Origin: Pseudidiomarina homiensis
GTDB lineage: Bacteria; Pseudomonadota; Gammaproteobacteria; Enterobacterales; Alteromonadaceae
Direction: 5' to 3'
Assembly (NCBI RefSeq): GCF_003987225.1
Contig: NZ_PIPX01000001.1
Location: forward strand, 1 to 64,000
DNA: 64,000 bases
Both the position numbers and the translations under genes were made by a program. Position 1 is the stretch's first letter; each line of letters opens with the position of its first letter. The notes under the pieces were generated by a model. It saw only the letters and a program-made list of their open reading frames with translations. It searched no databases and was not told the DNA's origin. Below, one piece after another: positions 1 through 7,711 of the stretch.

Positions 1-57
1 TGGAAGCGTAGTAATGCGTTGAGCTAACCCGTACTAATTGCCCGTGAGGCTTAACCA
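1..57 (+). rRNA. rrl: 23S ribosomal RNA, 3' end (partial)
   Basis: The first bases match the conserved 3' terminus of gammaproteobacterial 23S rRNA, including GAGCTAACC, GTACTAAT and CCGTGAGGCTTAACC. The rest of the gene lies before the window. The exact mature end is estimated by analogy with E. coli. Confidence 0.95.
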
Positions 58-118
58 TACAACACCGAAGGTGTTTAGGGTTGTCTCGAACACATGTTCG
101 ACCCTTTACCAAATGTAG

Positions 119-137
119 CCCGTAGTTTTACTACGGG
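119..137 (+). repeat. Hairpin in the 23S-5S spacer
   Basis: CCCGTAGT pairs with ACTACGGG around a TTT loop, a perfect 8-bp stem. A second direct copy of CCCGTAGT lies at 154-161, and a 10-bp unit GCGACGACGA is tandemly doubled at 172-191. There is no U-tract, so it is not a terminator. A role as a processing signal in the pre-rRNA is possible but is only inference. Apart from these repeats I see nothing in the 58-251 spacer. Confidence 0.6.
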
Positions 138-251
138 GTCGCTTGAAGTTGAACCCGTAGTAGAACGACGGGCGACGACGAGCGACGACGAAACAAGCAG
201 AGTGGCACGTAGCCTACACAATCAGCTTTGACCTTATTTTTGACAAGTTTA

Positions 252-370
252 TGCCTGGCGGCCATAGCGAAGTGGAACCACCTGATCCATTCCGAACTCA
301 GTAGTGAAACGCTTCAGCGCCGATGGTAGTGTGGGGCCTCCCCATGTGAGAGTAGGACACCGCCAGGCTT
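252..370 (+). rRNA. rrf: 5S ribosomal RNA
   Basis: It begins TGCCTGGCGGCC and ends CGCCAGGC, so the two ends pair to form helix I. The conserved internal stretches CCGAACTCAG, AGTGAAACG, CGCCGATGGTAGTGTGGGG and GAGAGTAGG are all present. It follows the 23S end by about 195 bp in the same operon. Confidence 0.97.
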
Positions 371-382
371 TAAATAGAGAAC

Positions 383-410
383 CCCAGTCCAAATGGACTG
401 GGTTTTTTTT
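383..410 (+). terminator. Intrinsic terminator of the rRNA operon
   Basis: CCCAGTCC pairs with GGACTGGG around the loop AAAT, directly followed by nine T residues. It lies 13 bp after 5S and is a textbook Rho-independent terminator. Confidence 0.95.
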
Positions 411-434
411 TATGTCTCACGGACAACTGCGCTA

Positions 435-524
435 TTCGCTCTTCGCACGCTCACTGCGTTCGCTCTTCGTTCTTGGTTTAAACAAACAGCGAACAGCAAA
501 CAGCAAACACCGCTTTTCGCTTTT
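435..524. repeat. Short 7-bp-type tandem repeats between rrn and murB
   Basis: TTCGCTCTTCG occurs at 435-445 and again at 459-469. Four 7-bp units of the form AACAGCR/AACACCG run from 485 to 512, and CGCTTTT is doubled at 511-524. GTTCGCT (458-464) can pair with AGCGAAC (488-494) around a GTTTAAAC core. No gene is supported in 411-564. Confidence 0.6.
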
Positions 525-564
525 CTAACTCGCCTTTCATTCGGGCGTAGTTTAAAATGCATGC

Positions 565-1566
565 ATGACAATGCATCAAAACTCTATTTCACTGAAATCC
601 TTACATACTTTTCAACTTCCTTATTCAGCTTCTGAAGTTATTACAATTCAAAAGGCCGAGGAATTGGAAGAAATTGAAGGAAATTATCTCGTGCTCGGGG
701 AAGGTAGTAATACTATTTTCACCTGTGATTTTGCGCGACCTGTCCTACGCATCGCGCTGCAGCATATAAACGTAACTGAAACCGACGATAGTTTCCGCTT
801 ACGTATCGGTGCGGGGGTAAACTGGCATCAACTTGTCATCTATACGCTCAAGCACAATATGCCAGGTTTAGAGAACTTAGCATTGATACCCGGAAGCGTG
901 GGTGCGGCACCAGTGCAAAATATCGGTGCGTACGGCGTCGAAGTCGGTGAGTTCATCGAGAATGTAACAGCTTGGGATAGAATAAAACGCACGTGGCGTG
1001 TTTTCGATAGGGACGCATGTGCATTTGCTTATCGTGATAGCATTTTCAAGCGCAAACCTGACCAGTTTGTGATTACCGAAGTGTCTTTAACCCTGCCCAA
1101 GGAATGGCAACCTCAGTTGAGTTATGGAGCGCTTGCACACGTCGGTAAAGATGCGAGTGCTAATGAGATTATGGCGGCGGTGATAGCTGTAAGAAACAGT
1201 AAACTACCTAACCCCCACGAAATTCCCAATGCTGGTAGCTTCTTTAAAAATCCAGAAGTTACCCTTAAAAAGTTTAAAAGCATCCAACAACGCCACCCTG
1301 ATGTCGCGCATTATCAGTTAGCGAATGGAAACATCAAGCTAGCAGCCGGTTGGTTGATTGATCAATTAGGCTTAAAAGGCTTTCAATGTGGTGGTGCAGC
1401 GGTGCATCGTCAGCAGGCGCTGGTGTTAATCAATTGCGAAGATGCCGACGGCGATGATGTCCTGACTCTTGCGCGACATGTCCAGCAGAAAGTTGCAGCA
1501 GAGTTTCAAGTAAGCCTGGAGCCTGAAGTAAGGTTGATGAATGAACAAGGACTTATCGAATTATGA
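565..1566 (+). CDS. murB: UDP-N-acetylmuramate dehydrogenase (UDP-N-acetylenolpyruvoylglucosamine reductase)
   Basis: This cytoplasmic FAD enzyme reduces UDP-GlcNAc-enolpyruvate with NADPH to UDP-MurNAc, the second step of peptidoglycan precursor synthesis. The 333-residue protein has the usual type I length. It shows the FAD-binding stretch LGEGSNTIF near residue 47, the GSVGAAPVQNIGAYG signature near 111-125, NAGSFFKNP near 222, and the C-terminal acidic LEPEVRL with the catalytic Glu. A second in-frame ATG lies two codons downstream, so the start is uncertain by two residues. It overlaps birA by 4 bases (ATGA), which suggests translational coupling. rrn-murB-birA order is the same as at E. 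coli rrnB. Confidence 0.97.
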   Translation: MTMHQNSISLKSLHTFQLPYSASEVITIQKAEELEEIEGNYLVLGEGSNTIFTCDFARPVLRIALQHINVTETDDSFRLRIGAGVNWHQLVIYTLKHNMPGLENLALIPGSVGAAPVQNIGAYGVEVGEFIENVTAWDRIKRTWRVFDRDACAFAYRDSIFKRKPDQFVITEVSLTLPKEWQPQLSYGALAHVGKDASANEIMAAVIAVRNSKLPNPHEIPNAGSFFKNPEVTLKKFKSIQQRHPDVAHYQLANGNIKLAAGWLIDQLGLKGFQCGGAAVHRQQALVLINCEDADGDDVLTLARHVQQKVAAEFQVSLEPEVRLMNEQGLIEL

Positions 1567-2552
1567 GTAGGCGTAACGAACGAATGATCAGAGTCATAGA
1601 GCTGTTGGCCGATGGTGAGTTTCATTCGGGTGAGCATATCGGTAAGGAAATTGGCGTATCGCGAACTGCAATAAGTCAATACATCAAGAATATACAGGCT
1701 CTAGGTTTGGATGTGTTTCGTATAACCGGCAAAGGCTATAAACTTTCTCAAGCAATTGAGTTGTTAGACTTGGCCCGAATCGAATCCTTATTAAATCGAG
1801 AAGCTAAAGGCTCAGTTGCGTTAGAACGTATCGTTACATCCACTAATGATGTTATGCGTGATCGCCTGCAGAACGGTTATACCTTTAAGGCTGGTGAAGT
1901 CTTATTAGCGGAGGCGCAAACTGCGGGTAGAGGTCGGCGAGGTAAGCAATGGTACTCACCCTTCGCGACCAATCTTTACTTATCAATGTATTGGCCACTA
2001 GGGCGTGGTATGAGTGCAGCGATGGGACTCAGCATTGTCGTTGGTACACTGCTAGCTGAAGCGATAAAAAATGCTGGGGTTACTGATGTCGCACTGAAGT
2101 GGCCAAACGACGTTCTTGTTAAAGGTAAAAAACTTGCGGGCATTCTTATTGATCTCGAAGGCCAGGTTATTGACGACGCCCATGCGATCATTGGTGTTGG
2201 TGTTAATCTGTCGATGCCGGAATGGTTAGCCACCCCGATTGATCAAGCATGGACCGATTTGCAGTCTGAACTTACGACCAAGCTCAATCGTAACGAATGG
2301 GTTGCCGATCTCATAACTCGTATACGCAGCGGTCTGGCGATGTTCGATGAGCAAGGTCTTGAACCTTTCATCAAGCGCTGGCTTGACTACGATGATTTGT
2401 TTGAGCGCAATGTCACGTTAACGATGGGGTCGAAAAACCTTCATGGTATTGCCAAAGGCATAGCTAGTGACGGTGCCTTGTGTGTTGCGATTGATGGTAC
2501 GGTAAAACATTTTCATGCTGGCGAGGTGAGTCTGCGTTATGACACCAATTAA
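1563..2552 (+). CDS. birA: Bifunctional biotin protein ligase / biotin operon repressor
   Basis: BirA attaches biotin to the carrier subunit of acetyl-CoA carboxylase through biotinyl-5'-AMP and, when loaded, represses biotin synthesis genes. Residues 1-65 form a winged helix-turn-helix (IGVSRTAISQYIKNI), so this is the regulatory two-function form rather than a bare ligase. The catalytic domain carries the biotinyl-AMP loop TAGRGRRGKQW near residue 120 and KWPNDV near 180, followed by a C-terminal SH3-like domain. The length of 329 matches the family. It overlaps murB by 4 bases and coaX by 14, so the three genes form one operon. Confidence 0.97.
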   Translation: MSRRNERMIRVIELLADGEFHSGEHIGKEIGVSRTAISQYIKNIQALGLDVFRITGKGYKLSQAIELLDLARIESLLNREAKGSVALERIVTSTNDVMRDRLQNGYTFKAGEVLLAEAQTAGRGRRGKQWYSPFATNLYLSMYWPLGRGMSAAMGLSIVVGTLLAEAIKNAGVTDVALKWPNDVLVKGKKLAGILIDLEGQVIDDAHAIIGVGVNLSMPEWLATPIDQAWTDLQSELTTKLNRNEWVADLITRIRSGLAMFDEQGLEPFIKRWLDYDDLFERNVTLTMGSKNLHGIAKGIASDGALCVAIDGTVKHFHAGEVSLRYDTN

Positions 2553-3273
2553 ACTTTTAATCGATGCTGGCAATACGCGGGTAAAAACCGCCTTAATGGA
2601 TGCCGATGGTCATATTGAACCTTGGTTCAATTTGCCTTATGAGGACATCCTTGCGCAGCAACTCCCCGCAACTGTGAACGTTTGTTGGCTGTCTCTGGTC
2701 GGCGGCCCACAGCAACACAAACTACTTGAGAAGTGGTTGGGTCACAAGCTTGCAGTGCATCAAGTAGAATCTGAAGCGCAGGCGTTTGGCGTGAGCAATG
2801 CTTACGCCGAACCAAGGACCTTGGGTATTGATCGCTGGCTTGCAATGCTTGGCGCTTATAACGAACAACCTAAAGCAACGGTCATTATTGACGCTGGTAC
2901 CGCAATAACCGTTGACTGGGTAACTGCCGATGGCAGGCATTTGGGGGGCTGGATCGCCCCTGGTGTCGATCTGATGCAAACAGCGGTGACGAGCCGCGCA
3001 CCGCGAGTGTTTACTCGACAAGAGCAAATGTGGGGACGGGTCAACCAACTGGGTACAAGTACCCCTGATGGTCTGTTGGATGGATGCGTTAACATGTTCG
3101 CTGGAATAGTGCGGCAAGCTATTTACGTTAGTGAAGTTGAGCTAGATTGGTTCGACTTTCGATTACTCTTTAGCGGTGGTTCAACGCCACTGTTACCGAT
3201 CGAGCTCAAGCGGCGTGGCGAACACCGCAGTGAGCTGGTTTTGCAAGGCTTAGCTCTTTACGCCAACACATAA
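2539..3273 (+). CDS. coaX: Type III pantothenate kinase
   Basis: CoaX phosphorylates pantothenate, the first step of coenzyme A synthesis. The 244-residue protein has the ASKHA-fold phosphate loop DAGNTRVK at residues 9-16, the GIDRWLAM stretch near 98, and DAGTAITVDWV near 117. These mark the type III family, which is unrelated to E. coli CoaA and is typically not feedback-inhibited by CoA. It overlaps birA by 14 bases. In E. coli the gene next to birA is coaA (type I), so the neighbourhood keeps the function but with a non-homologous enzyme. Confidence 0.96.
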   Translation: MTPIKLLIDAGNTRVKTALMDADGHIEPWFNLPYEDILAQQLPATVNVCWLSLVGGPQQHKLLEKWLGHKLAVHQVESEAQAFGVSNAYAEPRTLGIDRWLAMLGAYNEQPKATVIIDAGTAITVDWVTADGRHLGGWIAPGVDLMQTAVTSRAPRVFTRQEQMWGRVNQLGTSTPDGLLDGCVNMFAGIVRQAIYVSEVELDWFDFRLLFSGGSTPLLPIELKRRGEHRSELVLQGLALYANT

Positions 3274-3276
3274 AAA

Positions 3277-3311
3277 AGGCGCCATTAAACTAATGGCGCC
3301 TTTCCTTTTTA
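3277..3311. terminator. Bidirectional terminator between coaX and nspC
   Basis: A perfect 12-bp stem, AAGGCGCCATTA / TAATGGCGCCTT, surrounds an AAC loop. A T-rich run follows it on the plus strand, and six T residues follow it on the minus strand. It can therefore end both converging transcripts. Confidence 0.93.
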
Positions 3312-3328
3312 TGGCTACTCACAAATGC

Positions 3329-4468
3329 TTACGATAAGCGATTACGGAAGTCTTCATAAGTAAATGAGCGAACGAGATCGAAGCGACCATCGCGTCTTAA
3401 GATACCAATTGAAGGGTGCTCAACGCCATTGAAGAACGTCGTCTTCACCATGGTGTAATGCATCATATCTTCAAAAATAATGCGCGAACCGGGTTGTAAC
3501 GGTTCGGCAAAACTATAAAGACCTATGACATCGCCCGCCAAGCAAGAGTTACCGCCGAGCTTGTACGTGTGCGCTAGCACCCCTGGTTCCTTCGCATCGG
3601 TGATGGTTGGTCGGTAGGGCATCTCCAACACGTCAGGCATATGCGCAGTCGCTGAGATATCCAGAATCGCAATTGGACCATCATTCTCGACGATATCCAC
3701 CACCTCAGCGATCAATGGGCCGGTTTGCCACGCAACCGCTGAGCCTGGTTCCAGAATGACTTGCAGGTCATAAGTTTCACGTAACCGCTTGAGCTGTGCA
3801 ATTAGATGCTCAACATCATAACCCTCACGCGTCATCAAATGACCGCCACCAAGGTTCAGCCATTTCATTTGCTTAAGCAGTTGCCCAAACTTGCTTTCAA
3901 CCGCTTGCAGTGTGCGCTCCAAGGCATAGGAGTCACATTCGCAAAGGTTGTGAACGTGCAAGCCCTCGATACTAGTTAAATCGGCATCTGCAAGGTCAGC
4001 GGCACGAATACCGAGACGCGAACCGGGCGCGCTTGGATCATACAACTCAGTCTCGGCTTCTTGATGTTCTGGATTGACCCGAAGGCCGGCCGAAACTCCT
4101 GCCGCAGCTACTTGCTCACGGTAACGTTGCCATTGGCCTAAGCTATTAAAAGAAATGTGATTCACAAGTGGTAATAGCTCATCAATTTCTTTTGCTTTGT
4201 AGCCTGGGGCATAGGCGTGTACTTCGCGGCCGAATTCAAAGGCTGCTAATTTGGCTTCCCAAACAGAGCTTGCAGTACAACCTTGAAGATATTCTCGCAC
4301 TAATGGAAAGGTGCTCCACATCGAGAACCCTTTTAAGGCAAGAATAATGTCAGCGCCACTTTCTTGCTGGACACGCTGCATGAGTTTTAAGTTGCGTTCC
4401 AGCAACGCCTCGTCACATACGTAACAAGGCGACGGTATTGCATCTGTTAAATAGCGGTTTTGGGTCAT
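3329..4468 (-). CDS. nspC: Carboxynorspermidine/carboxyspermidine decarboxylase
   Basis: This PLP enzyme of the alanine racemase/group IV decarboxylase fold removes the carboxyl group from carboxy(nor)spermidine to give (nor)spermidine. The PLP lysine is seen in ILALKGFSMW near residue 46. Other marks are the LNLGGGH stretch near 208-214, EPGSAVAW near 243, and the glycine-rich LGGNSCLAGD near 304, whose Cys is the residue contributed to the partner subunit's active site in the family. The length of 379 is typical. Only 4 bases separate it from the upstream carboxynorspermidine dehydrogenase, its pathway partner. Confidence 0.94.
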   Translation of the reverse strand: MTQNRYLTDAIPSPCYVCDEALLERNLKLMQRVQQESGADIILALKGFSMWSTFPLVREYLQGCTASSVWEAKLAAFEFGREVHAYAPGYKAKEIDELLPLVNHISFNSLGQWQRYREQVAAAGVSAGLRVNPEHQEAETELYDPSAPGSRLGIRAADLADADLTSIEGLHVHNLCECDSYALERTLQAVESKFGQLLKQMKWLNLGGGHLMTREGYDVEHLIAQLKRLRETYDLQVILEPGSAVAWQTGPLIAEVVDIVENDGPIAILDISATAHMPDVLEMPYRPTITDAKEPGVLAHTYKLGGNSCLAGDVIGLYSFAEPLQPGSRIIFEDMMHYTMVKTTFFNGVEHPSIGILRRDGRFDLVRSFTYEDFRNRLS

Positions 4469-4472
4469 GAGC

Positions 4473-5672
4473 TTACTGCTTAAACGGGGTGTCGCATTCG
4501 ACCACCTGCCAAGGGAGACCGTACTGGTTCAAACGCTCCATGAACTCATCTGGATCGAACTGTTCCATATTCCAAACACCGGCTTTCATCCAGTGTCCTT
4601 GCAACATCATCGATGCACCAATCATAGCTGGTACGCCAGTTGTGTAGCTAACCGCCTGCGCACCAACTTCGGCATTACATACTGCGTGGTCGCAGTTGTT
4701 GTAAATGAAAATGGTCTTTTCTTTGCCATCCTTCAAGCCAGTTACATAAGTACCGATACAGGTCATGCCGGTATAGCCTTCTGCAAGCGAGCCTGGATTT
4801 GGTAATACGGCTTTCAAGAATTCCAACGGGACAATCTTCTGTCCTTGAAACTCAACAGGTTCAATTGACGTCATACCTACGTTCTCAAGCACGCGTAAAT
4901 GGGTCAGGTACTGTTCACCGAACGTCATCCAGAAACGCGCACGTTTCAGAGTTGGGAAGTGCTTGACCAATGATTCCAATTCTTCGTGAAAGAGCAGGTA
5001 AGAAGCGCGAACACCAACATTAGGATAGTCTAGGTCTTCACGAACACTGATAGGGTCAGTCTCGTGCCACTCACCGTTTTCCCAGAATTTACCGCGTTGC
5101 GTAATCTCACGAATATTGATCTCTGGGTTAAAGTTTGTTGCAAAGGCCTGACCGTGGTCGCCGCCATTACAATCGACGATATCTAAGTAATGAATTTCGT
5201 CGAAGTAGTGCTTAGCAGCGTAGGCGGTAAAGACGTTGGTTACGCCAGGGTCAAAACCGGCACCTAGTAGTGCCATGATACCTTTTTCTTTAAACCGCTC
5301 GTGGTAAGCCCATTGCCACGAGTACTCGAACTTCGCTTCTTCTTTCGGTTCGTAGTTAGCAGTATCAAGGTAGTGCACGCCCGTTTCTAGACAAGCGTCC
5401 ATGATAGGCAAGTCTTGGTAAGGCAAGGCAACGTTGATAACCAGTGCAGGTTCAACTTTACGAATCAACGCAGCAACTTCAGTTGCTTGATCGGCATCGA
5501 CTTGATAAACCCCAACAACGCGATCTTTGCCAGCTTCTTCTTGCAGCTTTTCGCACTTAGAAACGGTGCGACTAGCAAGGTGAATTTCTGAGAAATACTC
5601 CGGCAACATAGCGCATTTTTTTACCACAACACCGGCAACTCCGCCGGCACCAATAATTAAGACTCGTGACAT
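4473..5672 (-). CDS. Carboxynorspermidine (carboxyspermidine) dehydrogenase, saccharopine dehydrogenase family
   Basis: It condenses aspartate semialdehyde with a diamine (diaminopropane or putrescine) using NADPH to form carboxy(nor)spermidine, the step before NspC. The N terminus is a Rossmann fold with LIIGAGGVAGVV at residues 4-15, followed by the saccharopine dehydrogenase C-terminal domain. I chose the ATG at 5672, which gives MSRVLIIGAGG, because an in-frame extension to 5729 would add 19 residues before the Rossmann strand, and AAGGG precedes this ATG. The product is 399 aa. Its tight spacing with nspC indicates an operon. No diaminobutyrate enzymes for diaminopropane supply are in the window. 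Confidence 0.93.
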   Translation of the reverse strand: MSRVLIIGAGGVAGVVVKKCAMLPEYFSEIHLASRTVSKCEKLQEEAGKDRVVGVYQVDADQATEVAALIRKVEPALVINVALPYQDLPIMDACLETGVHYLDTANYEPKEEAKFEYSWQWAYHERFKEKGIMALLGAGFDPGVTNVFTAYAAKHYFDEIHYLDIVDCNGGDHGQAFATNFNPEINIREITQRGKFWENGEWHETDPISVREDLDYPNVGVRASYLLFHEELESLVKHFPTLKRARFWMTFGEQYLTHLRVLENVGMTSIEPVEFQGQKIVPLEFLKAVLPNPGSLAEGYTGMTCIGTYVTGLKDGKEKTIFIYNNCDHAVCNAEVGAQAVSYTTGVPAMIGASMMLQGHWMKAGVWNMEQFDPDEFMERLNQYGLPWQVVECDTPFKQ

Positions 5673-5764
5673 GAAATGACCCTTTTTTCCGATCTGTAAA
5701 CGGGTGATATAAAGGCTGAAAGATAGCATATTTTCACGGAAACAGCATCCGTAATGAGGAGCAT

Positions 5765-7693
5765 TCAGAGGAATTTGTTCTGGTCGATATGGCGTAAAAA
5801 CAGCGCGGCCTCTTGCCGTAACTTTCGTTCGAGATCGGTGCGGCTCGTTGCAGAGCTATTGCGCACCAATTCTGCAGTGCTTTGCTGCGATTGGAGAACA
5901 TCACGTGCAATAGTTCTCGAGTCCCCTGAAAGGTGAGCTAGCAACCACCAAGCAAAGCGGGCATCGGAAAATGGCAAGGCGCCGCCACAGAACCCTTGCA
6001 GTATCGCAAGGCAATGCTGAGCTAATGACGGCGTAGCAAGGTGTGCAAATTCTGCTGCGCCGCCCCTTGTCCAAGCATTTTCAAGCCGTTGAAGGGTTGC
6101 CAGTTCATCAATAATTGCACGCGCTTCAGGTGCTAATCCAAACGCCCATAACGCACTTACCGTGCCACTTGCTGCGTTCTTTTTCAAACCGCGGCGGACC
6201 TCCTGCAACGGTGTGTCCGACCAAAAACATTCGACCTCAGGCGTTACGCCAAAGCTGGTACCAATCGCAGTAACATTATGTTGTTGCGCATGTTTGATGG
6301 TCGCACTGAGCATTTTCGCACCAATACGCTGACGGCGGTGCTGCGGTGCGACCGCTATTCGAACGATACGCCACCAAGCCCAACCTAGGCTCTGTGCTTG
6401 TTGTCGGTAAAAGCCAAGAGCTTGCGGGAGGAGTTGCCCTTTGATGCGACGTTCGCCGCGCATAATCGGTGTATGCAAGTCGTTCGCGATTGGCCCCTCA
6501 GTGGCAAGCCAGGTCACACCAAGAATTGCTTCGTCGTCACAGGCAAGCAGCAAATGTTGATCGGGGTCATCAAGCAACAACCGCAAGTCATTGGGGCTGC
6601 TTTGGTAATGCGCTTCTAATAGCAACGCCATGACCTGTGCTAAAGCGCTCTCGTCGAGTTGACTGGCGTGGCAAAACTGCAACCGTAAGGTTTCGGACGG
6701 TGGTTGACAACGTTGGCGACGATCGCTCGAAACCATTAATAATGCTCTGTTCAACCAAGTTTCACAGCAGTCGTCATTCGCCCAGCGTAACGGCTCAGTC
6801 AGTTGGTGTCGGATGATCTGGAAGTGTTGTGTCAGCCATTCAAGAAAACGCAAAACAAAACCTTGACCACAGCCTTCATAACCCTCAACGGTCGTTGCGA
6901 CAGCCCACACTTGATAGTTATTACAGAGCGCTTGCAGGCAATGGAGTGGAATCGCCGCGGCTTCATCAATAACCAGAGTTTGTCCGTGGCTCGACGCATC
7001 TCCAAGCAGGCGGTCCCAGGCACGAAATTCAGCATTTGCGCCGGCTTCTTGCAACAAAGTGGTGAGCGCTGATGGACGGGGACCGGTGACAACAATAGGC
7101 TTGGTTGATTTTGCTTGCCGAATAGCAAGCCCAAGCGTAGTGCTTTTTCCGCGCCCACGATCGGCCATCAAAACATGGGTGTGTGTTGGGTGCTCCAGTA
7201 GCGTATTAATAATGGCTTCTTGGTCCTGACTTGGCAGGCTTGGTGCTGGGCTAGCTGGCGGCAAACTTGGCGCCGAGGTGTTGAGTAAAGCTAAAAAATC
7301 TTGCCATCTGGCGCAATGAAATAAACCCGTAATCTGCTCGGCGTGGATTAGTAAGCGTTGTTGAAAGCATGATGAATGCGGTGGTAGAACCAGCCATAAA
7401 CAACCACCTCCACGAACAGTGCCGGCCAGTGCGGCAAGGGCATCAGCGTGAATCAACTGTTGAAAATCTAACACCACATGCTGGGTGTTTTGTCCCAAGT
7501 AATCACGATAACGATGCATCTGCGCTACCTGACGAGCGCTATCGGAAAGCCACAAAGTGCGACTTGGTAATTGGGTCAGTTGGTCGAGAATGAGATCACG
7601 CTCATGTTGATGCGCGGGGCTGAAAATGAAGACAGCGCGTTGCCGCGCTGCCTTGAAGGGTTCTAACCAGTGTTCGAGCTGTTGTTCGAACAT
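5765..7693 (-). CDS. tmcA: tRNA(Met) cytidine acetyltransferase
   Basis: TmcA uses acetyl-CoA and ATP to make N4-acetylcytidine at the wobble C34 of elongator tRNA-Met, which prevents misreading of AUA. The 642 residues show the family order. An N-terminal DUF1726 domain is followed by an RNA-helicase-like ATPase with Walker A GRGKST at 180-185 and Walker B VIDEA at 241-245. Next come a GNAT acetyltransferase module with VRIAVAPQHRRQRIG around 444-458 and a C-terminal tRNA-binding domain. It is slightly shorter than the E. coli protein (about 670 aa). It lies 18 bp after the transporter gene upstream and is probably cotranscribed with it. Confidence 0.95.
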   Translation of the reverse strand: MFEQQLEHWLEPFKAARQRAVFIFSPAHQHERDLILDQLTQLPSRTLWLSDSARQVAQMHRYRDYLGQNTQHVVLDFQQLIHADALAALAGTVRGGGCLWLVLPPHSSCFQQRLLIHAEQITGLFHCARWQDFLALLNTSAPSLPPASPAPSLPSQDQEAIINTLLEHPTHTHVLMADRGRGKSTTLGLAIRQAKSTKPIVVTGPRPSALTTLLQEAGANAEFRAWDRLLGDASSHGQTLVIDEAAAIPLHCLQALCNNYQVWAVATTVEGYEGCGQGFVLRFLEWLTQHFQIIRHQLTEPLRWANDDCCETWLNRALLMVSSDRRQRCQPPSETLRLQFCHASQLDESALAQVMALLLEAHYQSSPNDLRLLLDDPDQHLLLACDDEAILGVTWLATEGPIANDLHTPIMRGERRIKGQLLPQALGFYRQQAQSLGWAWWRIVRIAVAPQHRRQRIGAKMLSATIKHAQQHNVTAIGTSFGVTPEVECFWSDTPLQEVRRGLKKNAASGTVSALWAFGLAPEARAIIDELATLQRLENAWTRGGAAEFAHLATPSLAQHCLAILQGFCGGALPFSDARFAWWLLAHLSGDSRTIARDVLQSQQSTAELVRNSSATSRTDLERKLRQEAALFLRHIDQNKFL

Positions 7694-7711
7694 AAATTGT
7701 CCAGAGGTACC

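Noticed and set aside
58-191. A CRISPR-like array in the 23S-5S spacer
   Set aside because: The repeats are only 8-10 bp, without regular spacers or cas genes.
304-635. Two open frames of 74 and 80 codons across the 5S gene, its terminator and the spacer
   Set aside because: They run through the 5S rRNA and the rRNA terminator, contain repeat-derived sequence and have no ribosome site or family resemblance.
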